DNA of 64,000 nt from assembly GCA_043810345.1 (NCBI GenBank), contig JBDROF010000018.1, positions 62,001 to 126,000 of the forward strand, written 5' to 3'. Shown in pieces: positions 46,370-54,728 of this stretch (within the stretch, counting starts at the first letter, position 1; every line of letters starts with the position of its first letter). Below the pieces are notes generated by a model. The model ran no database searches, was not told the origin of the DNA, and worked only from the letters and a program-made list of their open reading frames with translations. The position numbers were made by a program, and so were the translations under genes. Origin of the DNA: QYOJ01 sp043810345. Its GTDB lineage: Bacteria > Bacteroidota > Bacteroidia > Bacteroidales > FEN-979.

Positions 46370-47843
46370 ATGAAAAGAGTATTTTTTGCATTTATTGGTG
46401 GAATGGCCATGACCTTTTTATGCTTTCCCACCCAAGCGTGTACGACCATGATCGTCACCAAAGGAGCCAGCGCCGATGGTTCCATGTCTGCCATATGAGG
46501 AGATCTGGAAGATCCTGGGACATAAAAACGAACAATCATTGGGAAAACCATTACGGATATTCTACTCCCAGGAACTATCCCGGATTGCATTGGAAAATTG
46601 TAAAACCGCCAGGGAGGCCATCATGCTCATGGGAAAGTTGCTTGAAAAATACGGATATTATTCCACGGGTGAAACGTTGCTTGTGGCCGACGCTGATGAA
46701 GCCTGGGTTTTCGAGATGTGTGCATTACCTGATGAAGTATATCACTCTGTTTGGGTGGCCCAGCGCGTTCCTGACGGAGAGTTTTTTGTGGCTGCTAACG
46801 AATTCCGGATCCGTTACCTGGTCAAGGACAATCCGGATAGCTTTCTCTATTCAGAATACCTGATCACCGGTTTGAAAAAACTAGGATGGTGGGATGAAGA
46901 AAAAGAGGGTCCCGTTGACTGGTTAAAAGCTGTCAGTCCGGGTGAGTACAACCATCCCTATTACTCCCTCCGACGTGTATGGAGGGTACTTGACCGTGTG
47001 AATCCCGATCTGGGTTTATCGCCCTGGGCAGAGGATGGGTATACATTTGATTACCCGTTCTCCGTCAGGCCGAAGGAGAAGGTTGCCATCAACGATATCT
47101 TTTCATTGTATCGCGACCATTACGAGGGCACAGAATTCGATCTGACGAAGGGAGTGGCAGCTGGACCGTATGGTGATCCTCACAGGTTTGTCGGGCCTTA
47201 CGACGGAAACCAGAATGATGTAACACAAGACAAAAAGTTGCTGGGAGCCTGGGAACGAGCAATCTCTGTCTTTTACCAGGGGTACACCTATGTGTGTCAG
47301 CTCCGACCTCATCAGCCTGAAATTACAAAAGGAATTGTCTGGTTTGGCCCAGACGTCTCCTATACAACCGTATTTATGCCATTTTATGCCTGGGTGAACA
47401 AGTTGCCGGAAACAATGCAGACCGGTGGTCCTCAAAAATTTTACGGAAAGTGTGCCTGGTGGCCGTTTAACTTTGTCAATAACTGGTCCCGGTTAAATTT
47501 CCAGCAGATGACCAGGTCCGACATCAAACCATTGCAGTTTCAACTGGAGCAAGAGGAGCAAGAGGTAATTTTGCTGACAGATCAGTCAGTTATAGATCTC
47601 ACGCCCGAAAAAGCCCGTGAAATGCTCACCGACAAATGCAGCGCCAATGCAGACAACATCATCTCCCACTGGTGGCAACTGGCAGCCACCCTCGTTGCCA
47701 AGTATTCCGATGGATATATCAACCTGCCAGATGGGGAATATTCCACTCCGGCATTCAACCCGACCCGGATGATCGGATATCCCGCTTTCTGGTTAAACCA
47801 GACCGATTACAGTTGGGGCCCTACATCCTATAAAATGAAGTAA
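46370..47843 (+). pseudogene. C69 family dipeptidase with internal deletion and frameshift
   Basis: ATG 46370 gives a signal peptide and the mature N-terminus ACTTMIVTKGASADGS, including the Cys nucleophile of Ntn-type C69 dipeptidases, then stops at TGA 46496. A second frame, open to 47843 from an ATG at 46476, continues the family (CKTAREAIMLMGKLLEKYGY, DEAWVFEMCAL, VWVAQRVPDGEFFVAANEFR, EKVAINDIFSLYRDHYEGTEF). About 100 residues normally following ADGS are missing at the junction, and the frames differ. A functional product is unlikely. The downstream half is otherwise well conserved, so the damage looks recent, or is an assembly error. Confidence 0.8.
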
Positions 47844-47864
47844 AACCATCTAAAAAGTTTAGCC

Positions 47865-48920
47865 ATGCGTACCACCTTACTTCTGATTTATTGCCTGCTA
47901 GGATTGTCTACAATAAAGAATTTCGGACAAGACAAACCCCTTATCTACATCCTTGCCACTGGAGGAACCATTGCCGGTGTTGGGACATCGGAGACAAGCT
48001 CGGGCTATACATCCGGAGTGGTCTCTGTTGATAAGATCATCTCTTCAGCACCTGAGATCCTGCAACTGGCACAGATCAAAGGGGAACAGGTTGTGAACAT
48101 TCCGAGCCAGGACATGACGGAGGCCGACTGGCTGATCATTGCCAAACGTGTGAACCAATTACTTGCGAAGGCGGATGTGACTGGCGTGGTTATCACCCAT
48201 GGTACGGATACCATGGAAGAGACTGCATACTTCCTGAACCTGGTGGTTAAAAGTGACAAACCGGTAGTACTTGTTGGTGCAATGAGACCTTCTACCGAAC
48301 TCAGTGCCGATGGACCCATGAATGTCTACGAGGGTGTTGTAGTTGCCGCCAGCAGGGAATCTGTAGGAAGAGGAGTGATGATCGTGATGGATGATAAGAT
48401 ATGCAGTGCTGATGATGCATTAAAGACATGGACCACCGCGCTCGAGACCTTCAAATGTCCCAATTTCGGATTCCTGGGATATGTTTACAACAGCCAGCCG
48501 ATCTTCACGCGGAAATCTCTGGTCCGGCATACCACTTCCAGTGAGTTCGAAATCACGGGAGTGAGTACATTACCAAACATTGAGATCGTTTACGGCTATA
48601 CCGGAATTGATTCGCTGTTTGTCACCACCGCCATTGAGAAAGGAGCGAAAGGAATTGTATATGCCGGCGTCGGGAACGGGAATCCAAACACGTCGAACCT
48701 GAATGCCCTGGCAGATGCCGTGAAGAAAGGAATTCCGGTGGTTCGATCTGCACGGACGCCATTTGGTCCAACTACACAACACGACGAGGTGGATGACGAC
48801 AAATATGGGTTTTCGGCATCCTGGTTCAAAACGCCGGAGAAATCAAGGATCCTGTTGATGATGGCTTTGATGAAGACAAAGGACTACAAAGAGATACAAC
48901 GTATGTTTGTGGAATACTAA
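47865..48920 (+). CDS. Exported type II L-asparaginase
   Basis: A 351-residue asparaginase with a signal peptide (TTLLLIYCLLGLSTIKNF). Catalytic motifs are ATGGTIAGVG (first Thr), VVITHGTDTMEETAYFLNL (second Thr, with Asp) and the Lys in the region VGAMRPSTELSADGP. The periplasmic location and sequence fit the high-affinity type II (AnsB) class, releasing aspartate and ammonia. It follows the C69 remnant by 21 bases and was probably in an operon with it, consistent with amino-acid scavenging. Confidence 0.92.
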   Translation: MRTTLLLIYCLLGLSTIKNFGQDKPLIYILATGGTIAGVGTSETSSGYTSGVVSVDKIISSAPEILQLAQIKGEQVVNIPSQDMTEADWLIIAKRVNQLLAKADVTGVVITHGTDTMEETAYFLNLVVKSDKPVVLVGAMRPSTELSADGPMNVYEGVVVAASRESVGRGVMIVMDDKICSADDALKTWTTALETFKCPNFGFLGYVYNSQPIFTRKSLVRHTTSSEFEITGVSTLPNIEIVYGYTGIDSLFVTTAIEKGAKGIVYAGVGNGNPNTSNLNALADAVKKGIPVVRSARTPFGPTTQHDEVDDDKYGFSASWFKTPEKSRILLMMALMKTKDYKEIQRMFVEY

Positions 48921-48960
48921 CCTATTGCCATTAATTGTACATGGATGCCATTGATTACAG

Positions 48961-49857
48961 ATGTATTCTGATAAAGGGAAAGTAAAATCCGACATGCTTC
49001 TGCTGCTGGCTGCGGCGATCTGGGGATTTGCTTTTGTGGCGCAGCGTGTTGGCATGGATTATGTTGGGCCGTTTACCTTTTCGGCAGTCAGGTTTAGCCT
49101 GGGCTGCCTGGTACTGATTCCTTTTCTTTTTTTTCGCAGGCACCTGGTATATAACCGATTGAACCCTTCCAGAAAGGAGAAAAAAAAAATAGTCTGGCTT
49201 CAGTTCCTTCTGGGACTGCTTGTCTTTGGAGGGGTTTCGTTTCAGCAGTACGGGCTAGTATATACCACCGCAGGCAACGCTGGATTTATTACTGGATTGT
49301 ATGTTGTGTTTGTCCCTGTCGCCGGACTCTTCCTTGGTCATCGCAACCATTTCACCATCTGGATTGGGGTCTTACTGGCCCTTACAGGTCTCTATTTCCT
49401 GAGTGTAAAAGAGGGATTTACTATCAACTTTGGAGATTCCCTGGTCTTCATCTGCGCCCTGATCTGGACGTCACACGTCATCATTGTCGGAAATGTTGCT
49501 CCACGAACCGATCCGATCCGCACAGCAATCATTCAATTCTCGATTTGTGGAGTGCTGAGTTGGATCGTTGCGATCGGTTTCGAGGAGATCAGCCTGCAAC
49601 CGCTCCTGGATGCTCTCTGGCCGATCCTTTATGGAGGTGTGATGTCAGTTGGAATCGGCTACACCATTCAGGTGTTCGCCCAGCAGAAAGCTCATCCGGC
49701 TTATGCCTCCATCATCTTAAGCATGGAGTCGGTGTTTGCGGTGTTCGGAGGCTGGCTGTTACTGGGAGAAGCCGTTACCGGTAAGATCCTGCTTGGATGC
49801 TGTTTGATGCTTGCGGGGATGGTTGTGACGCAAGTGAAGGGATTTACCAGACTTTAA
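48961..49857 (+). CDS. DMT-superfamily EamA transporter
   Basis: A 298-residue protein with ten predicted spans in two EamA halves (LLLLAAAIWGFAFVAQRVG in the first, SLVFICALIWTSHVIIVGN in the second), and a conserved end (SIILSMESVFAVFGGWLLLGE). Members export or import amino acids and other metabolites; the substrate is unknown. Located 40 bases after the asparaginase gene. Its 3' end overlaps the convergent T9SS gene by 14 bases. Confidence 0.9.
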   Translation: MYSDKGKVKSDMLLLLAAAIWGFAFVAQRVGMDYVGPFTFSAVRFSLGCLVLIPFLFFRRHLVYNRLNPSRKEKKKIVWLQFLLGLLVFGGVSFQQYGLVYTTAGNAGFITGLYVVFVPVAGLFLGHRNHFTIWIGVLLALTGLYFLSVKEGFTINFGDSLVFICALIWTSHVIIVGNVAPRTDPIRTAIIQFSICGVLSWIVAIGFEEISLQPLLDALWPILYGGVMSVGIGYTIQVFAQQKAHPAYASIILSMESVFAVFGGWLLLGEAVTGKILLGCCLMLAGMVVTQVKGFTRL

Positions 49858-51556
49858 TCAGTGGTACCGTCACACACGAAGTACCGGTCTTTGCTCTGCA
49901 ATAATAATATCCGGTTGGGAGTTCCGACGGCTGATACTGGATCGTATGAATTCCCGGTTGCCGTGTAGTGGCAATCAGGGTCTCAACGATATGTCCATAC
50001 AGATTCAGGATCTCTATCTTCACAAATCCTTCTGCAGGTAATATGTACCGGATCGTGGTTCTGCTGGTAAAGGGATTCGGATAGCAGGTCACCGCCAGGG
50101 TATTGGCTCCGGCAGAAGCATCATCAATGGCAATATAGGTGGGGGTGATGTGACTGTAGTAGACATCCTGCTCGCCGTTCAGGGTGTTGGCCCACGCAAG
50201 ATGAACTCCCGACTCATCGGATCGCATGTCGAAATAGTCGCCCATCTTCTGCTGCTGTGGCCAGCCCACATGGGGATCAAAGAGTTCGGAAAGCTGTTCG
50301 TTGGGCGACCAGGTTTCCCCTGCATCAGTGGAATAGGAATAATAGAGGGCGGAGAGGTAGCTGCCTGTGGGGGCATCGCGGGTATCGAGCCATACTACGT
50401 CGATCCGGCCGGCAGGGGCTACCGACATGGTTCCAAACCACTGGTAATGGCCATTCTCCGGGTCATCATTGATCCGGACAGGGAAGAGACTCCAGGTCTG
50501 TCCGCCATCTGTGCTACGGGAGAACATGACATCGGCAGGATCTCCGGCAGCCGGTCGCTCGACCGAAGCCAGCACATAAACGTTTCCCCTGCCGGACCCT
50601 TCGGAAATATCCACACCGATATCGGCTTGTCCCATCAATCCCGCCGGATTTACAGGAGACTGGATGGCAAGGTGACCATCGAGAAATACCTGTTCGGCGA
50701 GATCCCAGGTTACGACATAGGCCGGACTTTGAGCGGTAGTGGATTTTGAAACAACTACTCCCTCGTCTTCTCCAGCACCGGTGATATACAACTCCCCATC
50801 CGGTCCCACTGCCATGGTGCCCCAATAGGGGAAACCCTGAACAGCAACACAACTCTGGTAGGAGTTTCCCCCATCCGTTGACCGTGTGAAAAACCCCGGG
50901 TAACAGGAGCTGTAATAAGCTGTCCAGAAGGAATAAATGTTCCCGGTACCTACTCCTTCCGTTTTATCGATCACCATCCATTGTTTATCTCCTCCCCTGG
51001 CATTGACGCCATCATCCCAAAGGGCTCCCCCGTCGTCACTCCGGAAGACCTGGCAGGTATAGGTATATCCGTCAGAGGTCAGGCTGTTGTAATAGATCAT
51101 ACCATCTGGATCCGAATCCAGCACAGGATCGGAACGGAAAATTCCCGGTTCGATCACCCCCGGAAATGTCCAGGTTTGCCCGCCATCCAAAGTATAACCG
51201 TAGCCTGCCTGCCTGAAATTGCTGCCGATATTGTCGAACTGTCGCCACCCGATCACCATGACATCCGGATTGGTCGGATCTACAGCTATGGAAGGCTCAT
51301 TGGCGGCATCATCAGGAATATTGTACCCGTTTTCATCTACATTTACCTGAGTGGTGAAGACGGAGGAGTTAATATAGGTATACCCTTTTGCCGGCGTCAT
51401 CTGACTGCCGGAAGGAGGCATATAGAGGTCATCGGGCATCTCCCGGTGCAGGGAAGCCCGGTTTGTATTATCGTTGAGATCCTGAGCAAAAAGGGTTGGT
51501 TTAATAGTCAAGAACAGGATGACAAACAAGACTATTCTAAAAGACAGAGTGTTCAT
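49844..51556 (-). CDS. T9SS-secreted Asp-box (BNR/sialidase-fold) protein
   Basis: A 570-residue protein with a signal peptide (FRIVLFVILFLTIKPTLFA). Residues ~70-470 contain repeated Asp boxes (YTLDGGQTWTF, RSDDGGALW, RSTDGGNSY, RSTDGGQTWSLF, YSTDAGETWSP), marking a beta-propeller of the sialidase fold. I do not see the arginine triad with FRIP that would support a true sialidase. The C-terminal ~80 residues are a type A sorting domain (CYPNPFTSRTTIRY, GHIVETL, LPTGYYYCRAKTG). A surface or secreted binding or hydrolytic role is likely, substrate unknown. Overlaps the EamA 3' end by 14 bases. Confidence 0.8.
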   Translation of the reverse strand: MNTLSFRIVLFVILFLTIKPTLFAQDLNDNTNRASLHREMPDDLYMPPSGSQMTPAKGYTYINSSVFTTQVNVDENGYNIPDDAANEPSIAVDPTNPDVMVIGWRQFDNIGSNFRQAGYGYTLDGGQTWTFPGVIEPGIFRSDPVLDSDPDGMIYYNSLTSDGYTYTCQVFRSDDGGALWDDGVNARGGDKQWMVIDKTEGVGTGNIYSFWTAYYSSCYPGFFTRSTDGGNSYQSCVAVQGFPYWGTMAVGPDGELYITGAGEDEGVVVSKSTTAQSPAYVVTWDLAEQVFLDGHLAIQSPVNPAGLMGQADIGVDISEGSGRGNVYVLASVERPAAGDPADVMFSRSTDGGQTWSLFPVRINDDPENGHYQWFGTMSVAPAGRIDVVWLDTRDAPTGSYLSALYYSYSTDAGETWSPNEQLSELFDPHVGWPQQQKMGDYFDMRSDESGVHLAWANTLNGEQDVYYSHITPTYIAIDDASAGANTLAVTCYPNPFTSRTTIRYILPAEGFVKIEILNLYGHIVETLIATTRQPGIHTIQYQPSELPTGYYYCRAKTGTSCVTVPLIKVW

Positions 51557-51573
51557 ATCAGAGATTTTTTTAC

Positions 51574-51581
51574 AAAGGTAA
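51574..51581 (-). promoter_or_regulatory. -7 element for the T9SS Asp-box gene
   Basis: Minus-strand TACCTTTG matches TAnnTTTG, 17 bases before the start codon at 51556. Confidence 0.55.
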
Positions 51582-51611
51582 TAGTTTAGAGAACATGCAG
51601 TACTTATACTT

Positions 51612-51660
51612 ATTACACAAGGATCACGAAGGTTGCACAGAGATCCACGAAGATCGATGA
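51612..51660. repeat. Degenerate spacer phrase between divergent genes
   Basis: A loosely ~10-bp periodic phrase (ACAAGGATCACGAAGG, then GATCCACGAAGATC) that resembles spacer text at 14955-15005 (AGGCTAAGGACGCGAAG). No coding potential. Confidence 0.4.
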
Positions 51661-51706
51661 AAATTGAGCAAGAAAATGATTTATAAGGGAGATTGGATCA
51701 ATTCTG

Positions 51707-51714
51707 TAATTTTG
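51707..51714 (+). promoter_or_regulatory. -7 element for the M64 peptidase gene
   Basis: TAATTTTG matches TAnnTTTG, 16 bases before ATG 51731. Confidence 0.55.
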
Positions 51715-51730
51715 TGTAAAACTTACATCC

Positions 51731-53056
51731 ATGTTTAAACAATTCATCTGGTTATTCCTGTTCCAGCTCCTGGCCACATCTTCCATTGTGGCTCAGGATG
51801 TTTCTATTACACCGGTCATTGATCAGGCATCAGAGAAAAACCTCTTCGATCAGTTTTTCACCGGCAAGACCCTGCGGATCGATTACTTACTTGCCGGGAA
51901 TGATGAAGTGGCGAATATCTACCTCTGGCAACTAAAAGAGGAACCGTTCTGGGGTGGTCCCCGGAAAAACCTCCTTGATCCCTGGAATTCAGGTAATTTC
52001 CGATTTTCAGTGTTCGACTCGGCAACGGGAACCCTCCTGTACCGGAAAGGATTCTCCACCCTTTTTGAGGAGTACCAGGGGACACCCGAGGCAAAGCAGG
52101 TCGCCCGCGGTTATCCGATGACCGCCACCCTGCCCTATCCGCTTAAACCGGTTCGTTTTGAGATTGATAAACGCGCCTATGCCACCGGAGCGTTTGAATG
52201 CCTGTTTACGCTGGATATTGATCCGCAGGATTACTTCATCCTGCATGAACCGGTTGAGCCCAACCCTGTGACACCCCTTGTCGATCCCGGTGATCCTGCC
52301 ACACAACTGGATATTGTCTTCCTGGCTGAGGGGTATACAGTGGATGAGATGACTAAATTCTTGGATGACGCCCGCCGGATCAGCAACTATTTTCTCTCCG
52401 TAGCTCCCTTTAATGATTATACCGAGAAAATCAACTTCTGGGCGATAGAATCCCCTTCGGTTGGTTCGGGAATCGACATTCCGGGAAAACGGGAGTATGT
52501 AAATACGCGCTTCAACAGCAGCTTTTACACTTTCGACAGTGACCGGTACCTCACCACGCCAGATACCTGGAGTATGCGGGATGCGGCGGCCAATGTTCCG
52601 TACGATCAGATCATCATCCTGGATAATAGCAGGAAATACGGCGGAGGCGGGTTTTATAATCACTATTGCCAGAGTACCGTAGATAATGAATGGAGTGAGA
52701 TCGTGACCATTCATGAGTTTGGTCATGCTTTTGGCGGACTGGCCGACGAATATGTAGGCGGGGTGAATTATGACGGTTTTTACAACCTGGAGATGGAACC
52801 CTGGGAGCCGAATATTACCACAAACGTAGACTTCGGTTCCAAATGGAAATCGATGATCCATGATACCATTCCCGTGCCAACTCCAAGGGACTCAACCTAC
52901 CAGCATGTTGTGGGTTTGTTCGAAGGGGGTGGATACATGGCCAAAGGTATCTTCAGTCCGGTGATGAACTGCCGGATGAAAGAGAACAGTGCCAAAGGTT
53001 TTTGTCCGGTCTGCCGCGAAGCCATCCGCCAGAAGATCCTCTTTTACTGTGACTAA
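51731..53056 (+). CDS. M64 family zinc metallopeptidase, exported
   Basis: A 441-residue protein with a signal peptide (MFKQFIWLFLFQLLATSSIVA). An N-terminal beta-rich domain covers ~20-180. The peptidase domain follows, with LDIVFLAEGYTVDEM near 195 and the zinc motif TIHEFGHAFGGLADEYVG near 330, the HExGH of M64 (the IgA-peptidase family). No T9SS tail is visible, so it may be periplasmic or lipidated by another route. It overlaps the activase start by eight bases; the functional link is unclear. Confidence 0.9.
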   Translation: MFKQFIWLFLFQLLATSSIVAQDVSITPVIDQASEKNLFDQFFTGKTLRIDYLLAGNDEVANIYLWQLKEEPFWGGPRKNLLDPWNSGNFRFSVFDSATGTLLYRKGFSTLFEEYQGTPEAKQVARGYPMTATLPYPLKPVRFEIDKRAYATGAFECLFTLDIDPQDYFILHEPVEPNPVTPLVDPGDPATQLDIVFLAEGYTVDEMTKFLDDARRISNYFLSVAPFNDYTEKINFWAIESPSVGSGIDIPGKREYVNTRFNSSFYTFDSDRYLTTPDTWSMRDAAANVPYDQIIILDNSRKYGGGGFYNHYCQSTVDNEWSEIVTIHEFGHAFGGLADEYVGGVNYDGFYNLEMEPWEPNITTNVDFGSKWKSMIHDTIPVPTPRDSTYQHVVGLFEGGGYMAKGIFSPVMNCRMKENSAKGFCPVCREAIRQKILFYCD

Positions 53057-53897
53057 AGGGCTGATTTTCGACATCAAACGGTTTGCTGTCCACGACGGTC
53101 CCGGAATCCGTACCACCATCTTTTTCAAGGGTTGTCCTCTCTCCTGCTGGTGGTGTCATAATCCGGAGAGCCGGGATAAGAAGCCGCAAAAATCGGTCAA
53201 ACATTTTTCCCTGAATGGAAAACTCTTTGAAAAAGAAGAGATTACGGGCTACAGGAGAAGTGTAGAAGCGATCGTTCAGGAGGTTGAAAGAGACCTGATC
53301 TTTTACGAGGAATCGGGAGGTGGGGTCACCCTATCGGGAGGAGAGCCGCTGTATCAGCCGGATTTTTGTGAGGCCCTGCTGAAATCCTTGAAGAAGAATG
53401 GCTTCCATACAGCCCTGGATACCTCCGGTTATGCATCTGAAGAAGAGATCCGTCGTATCCTGCCTTATACCGATCTTTTTCTGTACGATCTGAAGCTTAT
53501 GTATGACAAGGAACACCTGAAGTACACCGGTGTCTCCAATAAAATCATTCTCGAAAACCTGAAAACTCTATTCGAATCCGGAAAACAGGTAATCATCCGC
53601 TTCCCCGTCATCCCCGGCATCACCGACACCCCCTCTAATATCCGTTCGATCATTGACTTCCTCACACCACTGCACCATTGCACCACTGCACCCCAACACT
53701 TTTCACCACCTCACCACCTCACCACCTCACCACCTGAACTGCATCTCCTCCCCTACCACACGACTGCAAAAAACAAATACCGCAGGTTTCAGATGGACGA
53801 TAACATACCACCCGGGAATAAACTTAAACATGGGCGGTTAGAACAACTGAAAAAAAGGTTTGAACAGTCCGGTTTCCGGGTAGTGGTCAGAGGGTAG
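53049..53897 (+). CDS. Glycyl-radical enzyme activating protein (PFL-AE-like)
   Basis: About 282 residues from GTG 53049, which overlaps the M64 stop; the frame is open further upstream but that part is antisense-like filler. FDIKRFAVHDGPGIRTTIFF precedes the radical SAM triad GCPLSCWWCHNP near residue 30. There is no inserted ferredoxin-like domain of eight Cys, unlike most GRE activases. GGGVTLSGGEPLYQPDF and LHLLPYH are conserved. Between them an in-frame 66-base array adds 22 residues (53670-53735). It should install the glycyl radical on the HypD-like enzyme encoded 830 bases downstream. Confidence 0.88.
   Translation: MTKGLIFDIKRFAVHDGPGIRTTIFFKGCPLSCWWCHNPESRDKKPQKSVKHFSLNGKLFEKEEITGYRRSVEAIVQEVERDLIFYEESGGGVTLSGGEPLYQPDFCEALLKSLKKNGFHTALDTSGYASEEEIRRILPYTDLFLYDLKLMYDKEHLKYTGVSNKIILENLKTLFESGKQVIIRFPVIPGITDTPSNIRSIIDFLTPLHHCTTAPQHFSPPHHLTTSPPELHLLPYHTTAKNKYRRFQMDDNIPPGNKLKHGRLEQLKKRFEQSGFRVVVRG
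53670..53735 (+). repeat. In-frame 8-bp periodic array inside the activase gene
   Basis: Eight octamers in phase, from CTGCACCA, TTGCACCA, CTGCACCC through TTCACCAC to CTCACCAC three times, plus two bases. They encode 22 His/Thr/Pro/Ser-rich residues inserted between DFLTP and ELHLLPYH, a place where related activases have no such segment. Since 64 is not a multiple of three, the two extra bases keep the frame. Confidence 0.8.
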
Positions 53898-53915
53898 CAT
53901 GAAGAGATTTGTGAC

Positions 53916-54644
53916 ATGAACTCTGCAGACATCCGGTTTTACGAGGAATTGAATGATTTCCTTCCACAAATCAAGCGGAAAGTTTCCTGCCAGGTTTATT
54001 TTCGCGGCCATCCAAGCATTAAACATGTGATCGAATCTGAGCGGGTTCCTCATACCGAAGTAGACCTGATCCTGATCAATGGCCGATCTGTTTCATTTGC
54101 TGAAAAGGTGCAGAACGCTGACATCATATCTGTTTATCCTGTCTTTGAATCGTTTGATATTTCCCTGGTCAGCAAGCTCCGGCCGGAACCCCTGCGTAAT
54201 CCCCGGTTTATCCTTGATGTTCACCTTGGGAAACTAACCCGCTACATGAGAATGCTGGGATTTGATTCTTGTTTTTCACCTGATTACACTGACCGGGAGC
54301 TGGTTGGGATCTCATTGTCCCAGAACCGGACTGTACTGACCCGTGATCGCCAATTGTTGATGAAAAAAGAGCTCGAGCGGGGATACTGGATTCGTTCAGA
54401 TCACATCATTGAACAGGTGAAGGAGGTGATGCGGAGATTTGACCTGGCACGTCTTGTCCACAGGTATTCCCGGTGTACCCAATGCAACGGAACCCTTAGC
54501 CGGGTGGATGCATCCATTGCCCACGGACGATTTCCAGATCATGATTTTTCCCCGGACCTCCATTTTTCTCAGTGCGATACATGCAAACATATATATTGGC
54601 GGGGATCGCATTGCGATCGGTTCGACCAGGCTGTCCTGCCTTAA
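53916..54644 (+). CDS. Mut7-C RNase-domain protein
   Basis: A 242-residue protein. Residues ~1-85 resemble the Mut7-C ubiquitin-like domain (SIKHVIESERVPHTEVDLIL). Residues ~95-235 are the Mut7-C PIN-like RNase: FILDVHLGKLTRYMRMLGFD, ILTRDRQLL-like VLTRDRQLL, and a zinc ribbon with CTQC and CDTC pairs. Acidic residues in DVHLG and TRD are the likely metal ligands. The RNA substrate is unknown. It lies between the activase (18-base gap) and the HypD-like gene, with no obvious pathway link. Confidence 0.88.
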   Translation: MNSADIRFYEELNDFLPQIKRKVSCQVYFRGHPSIKHVIESERVPHTEVDLILINGRSVSFAEKVQNADIISVYPVFESFDISLVSKLRPEPLRNPRFILDVHLGKLTRYMRMLGFDSCFSPDYTDRELVGISLSQNRTVLTRDRQLLMKKELERGYWIRSDHIIEQVKEVMRRFDLARLVHRYSRCTQCNGTLSRVDASIAHGRFPDHDFSPDLHFSQCDTCKHIYWRGSHCDRFDQAVLP

Positions 54645-54674
54645 ATGGAGATGGATCTCAATGTGCTTTTAATG

Positions 54675-54682
54675 TATCTTTG
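54675..54682 (+). promoter_or_regulatory. -7 element for the HypD-like gene
   Basis: TATCTTTG matches TAnnTTTG, 46 bases before ATG 54729, so the enzyme may be transcribed apart from its activase. Confidence 0.5.
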
Positions 54683-54728
54683 TTAAAATAAATAGCAAAG
54701 CGAAACAGGGAAATGTCGAGAGTATCGA

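Noticed and set aside
46490..46500. Programmed frameshift in the C69 gene
   Set aside because: No slippery heptamer or hairpin is seen, and about 100 family residues are absent, which a frameshift cannot restore.
46476..47843. Intact C69 dipeptidase starting at ATG 46476
   Set aside because: That start lacks the signal peptide and N-terminal Cys nucleophile, which are seen in another frame just upstream; the gene is better read as deleted and frameshifted.
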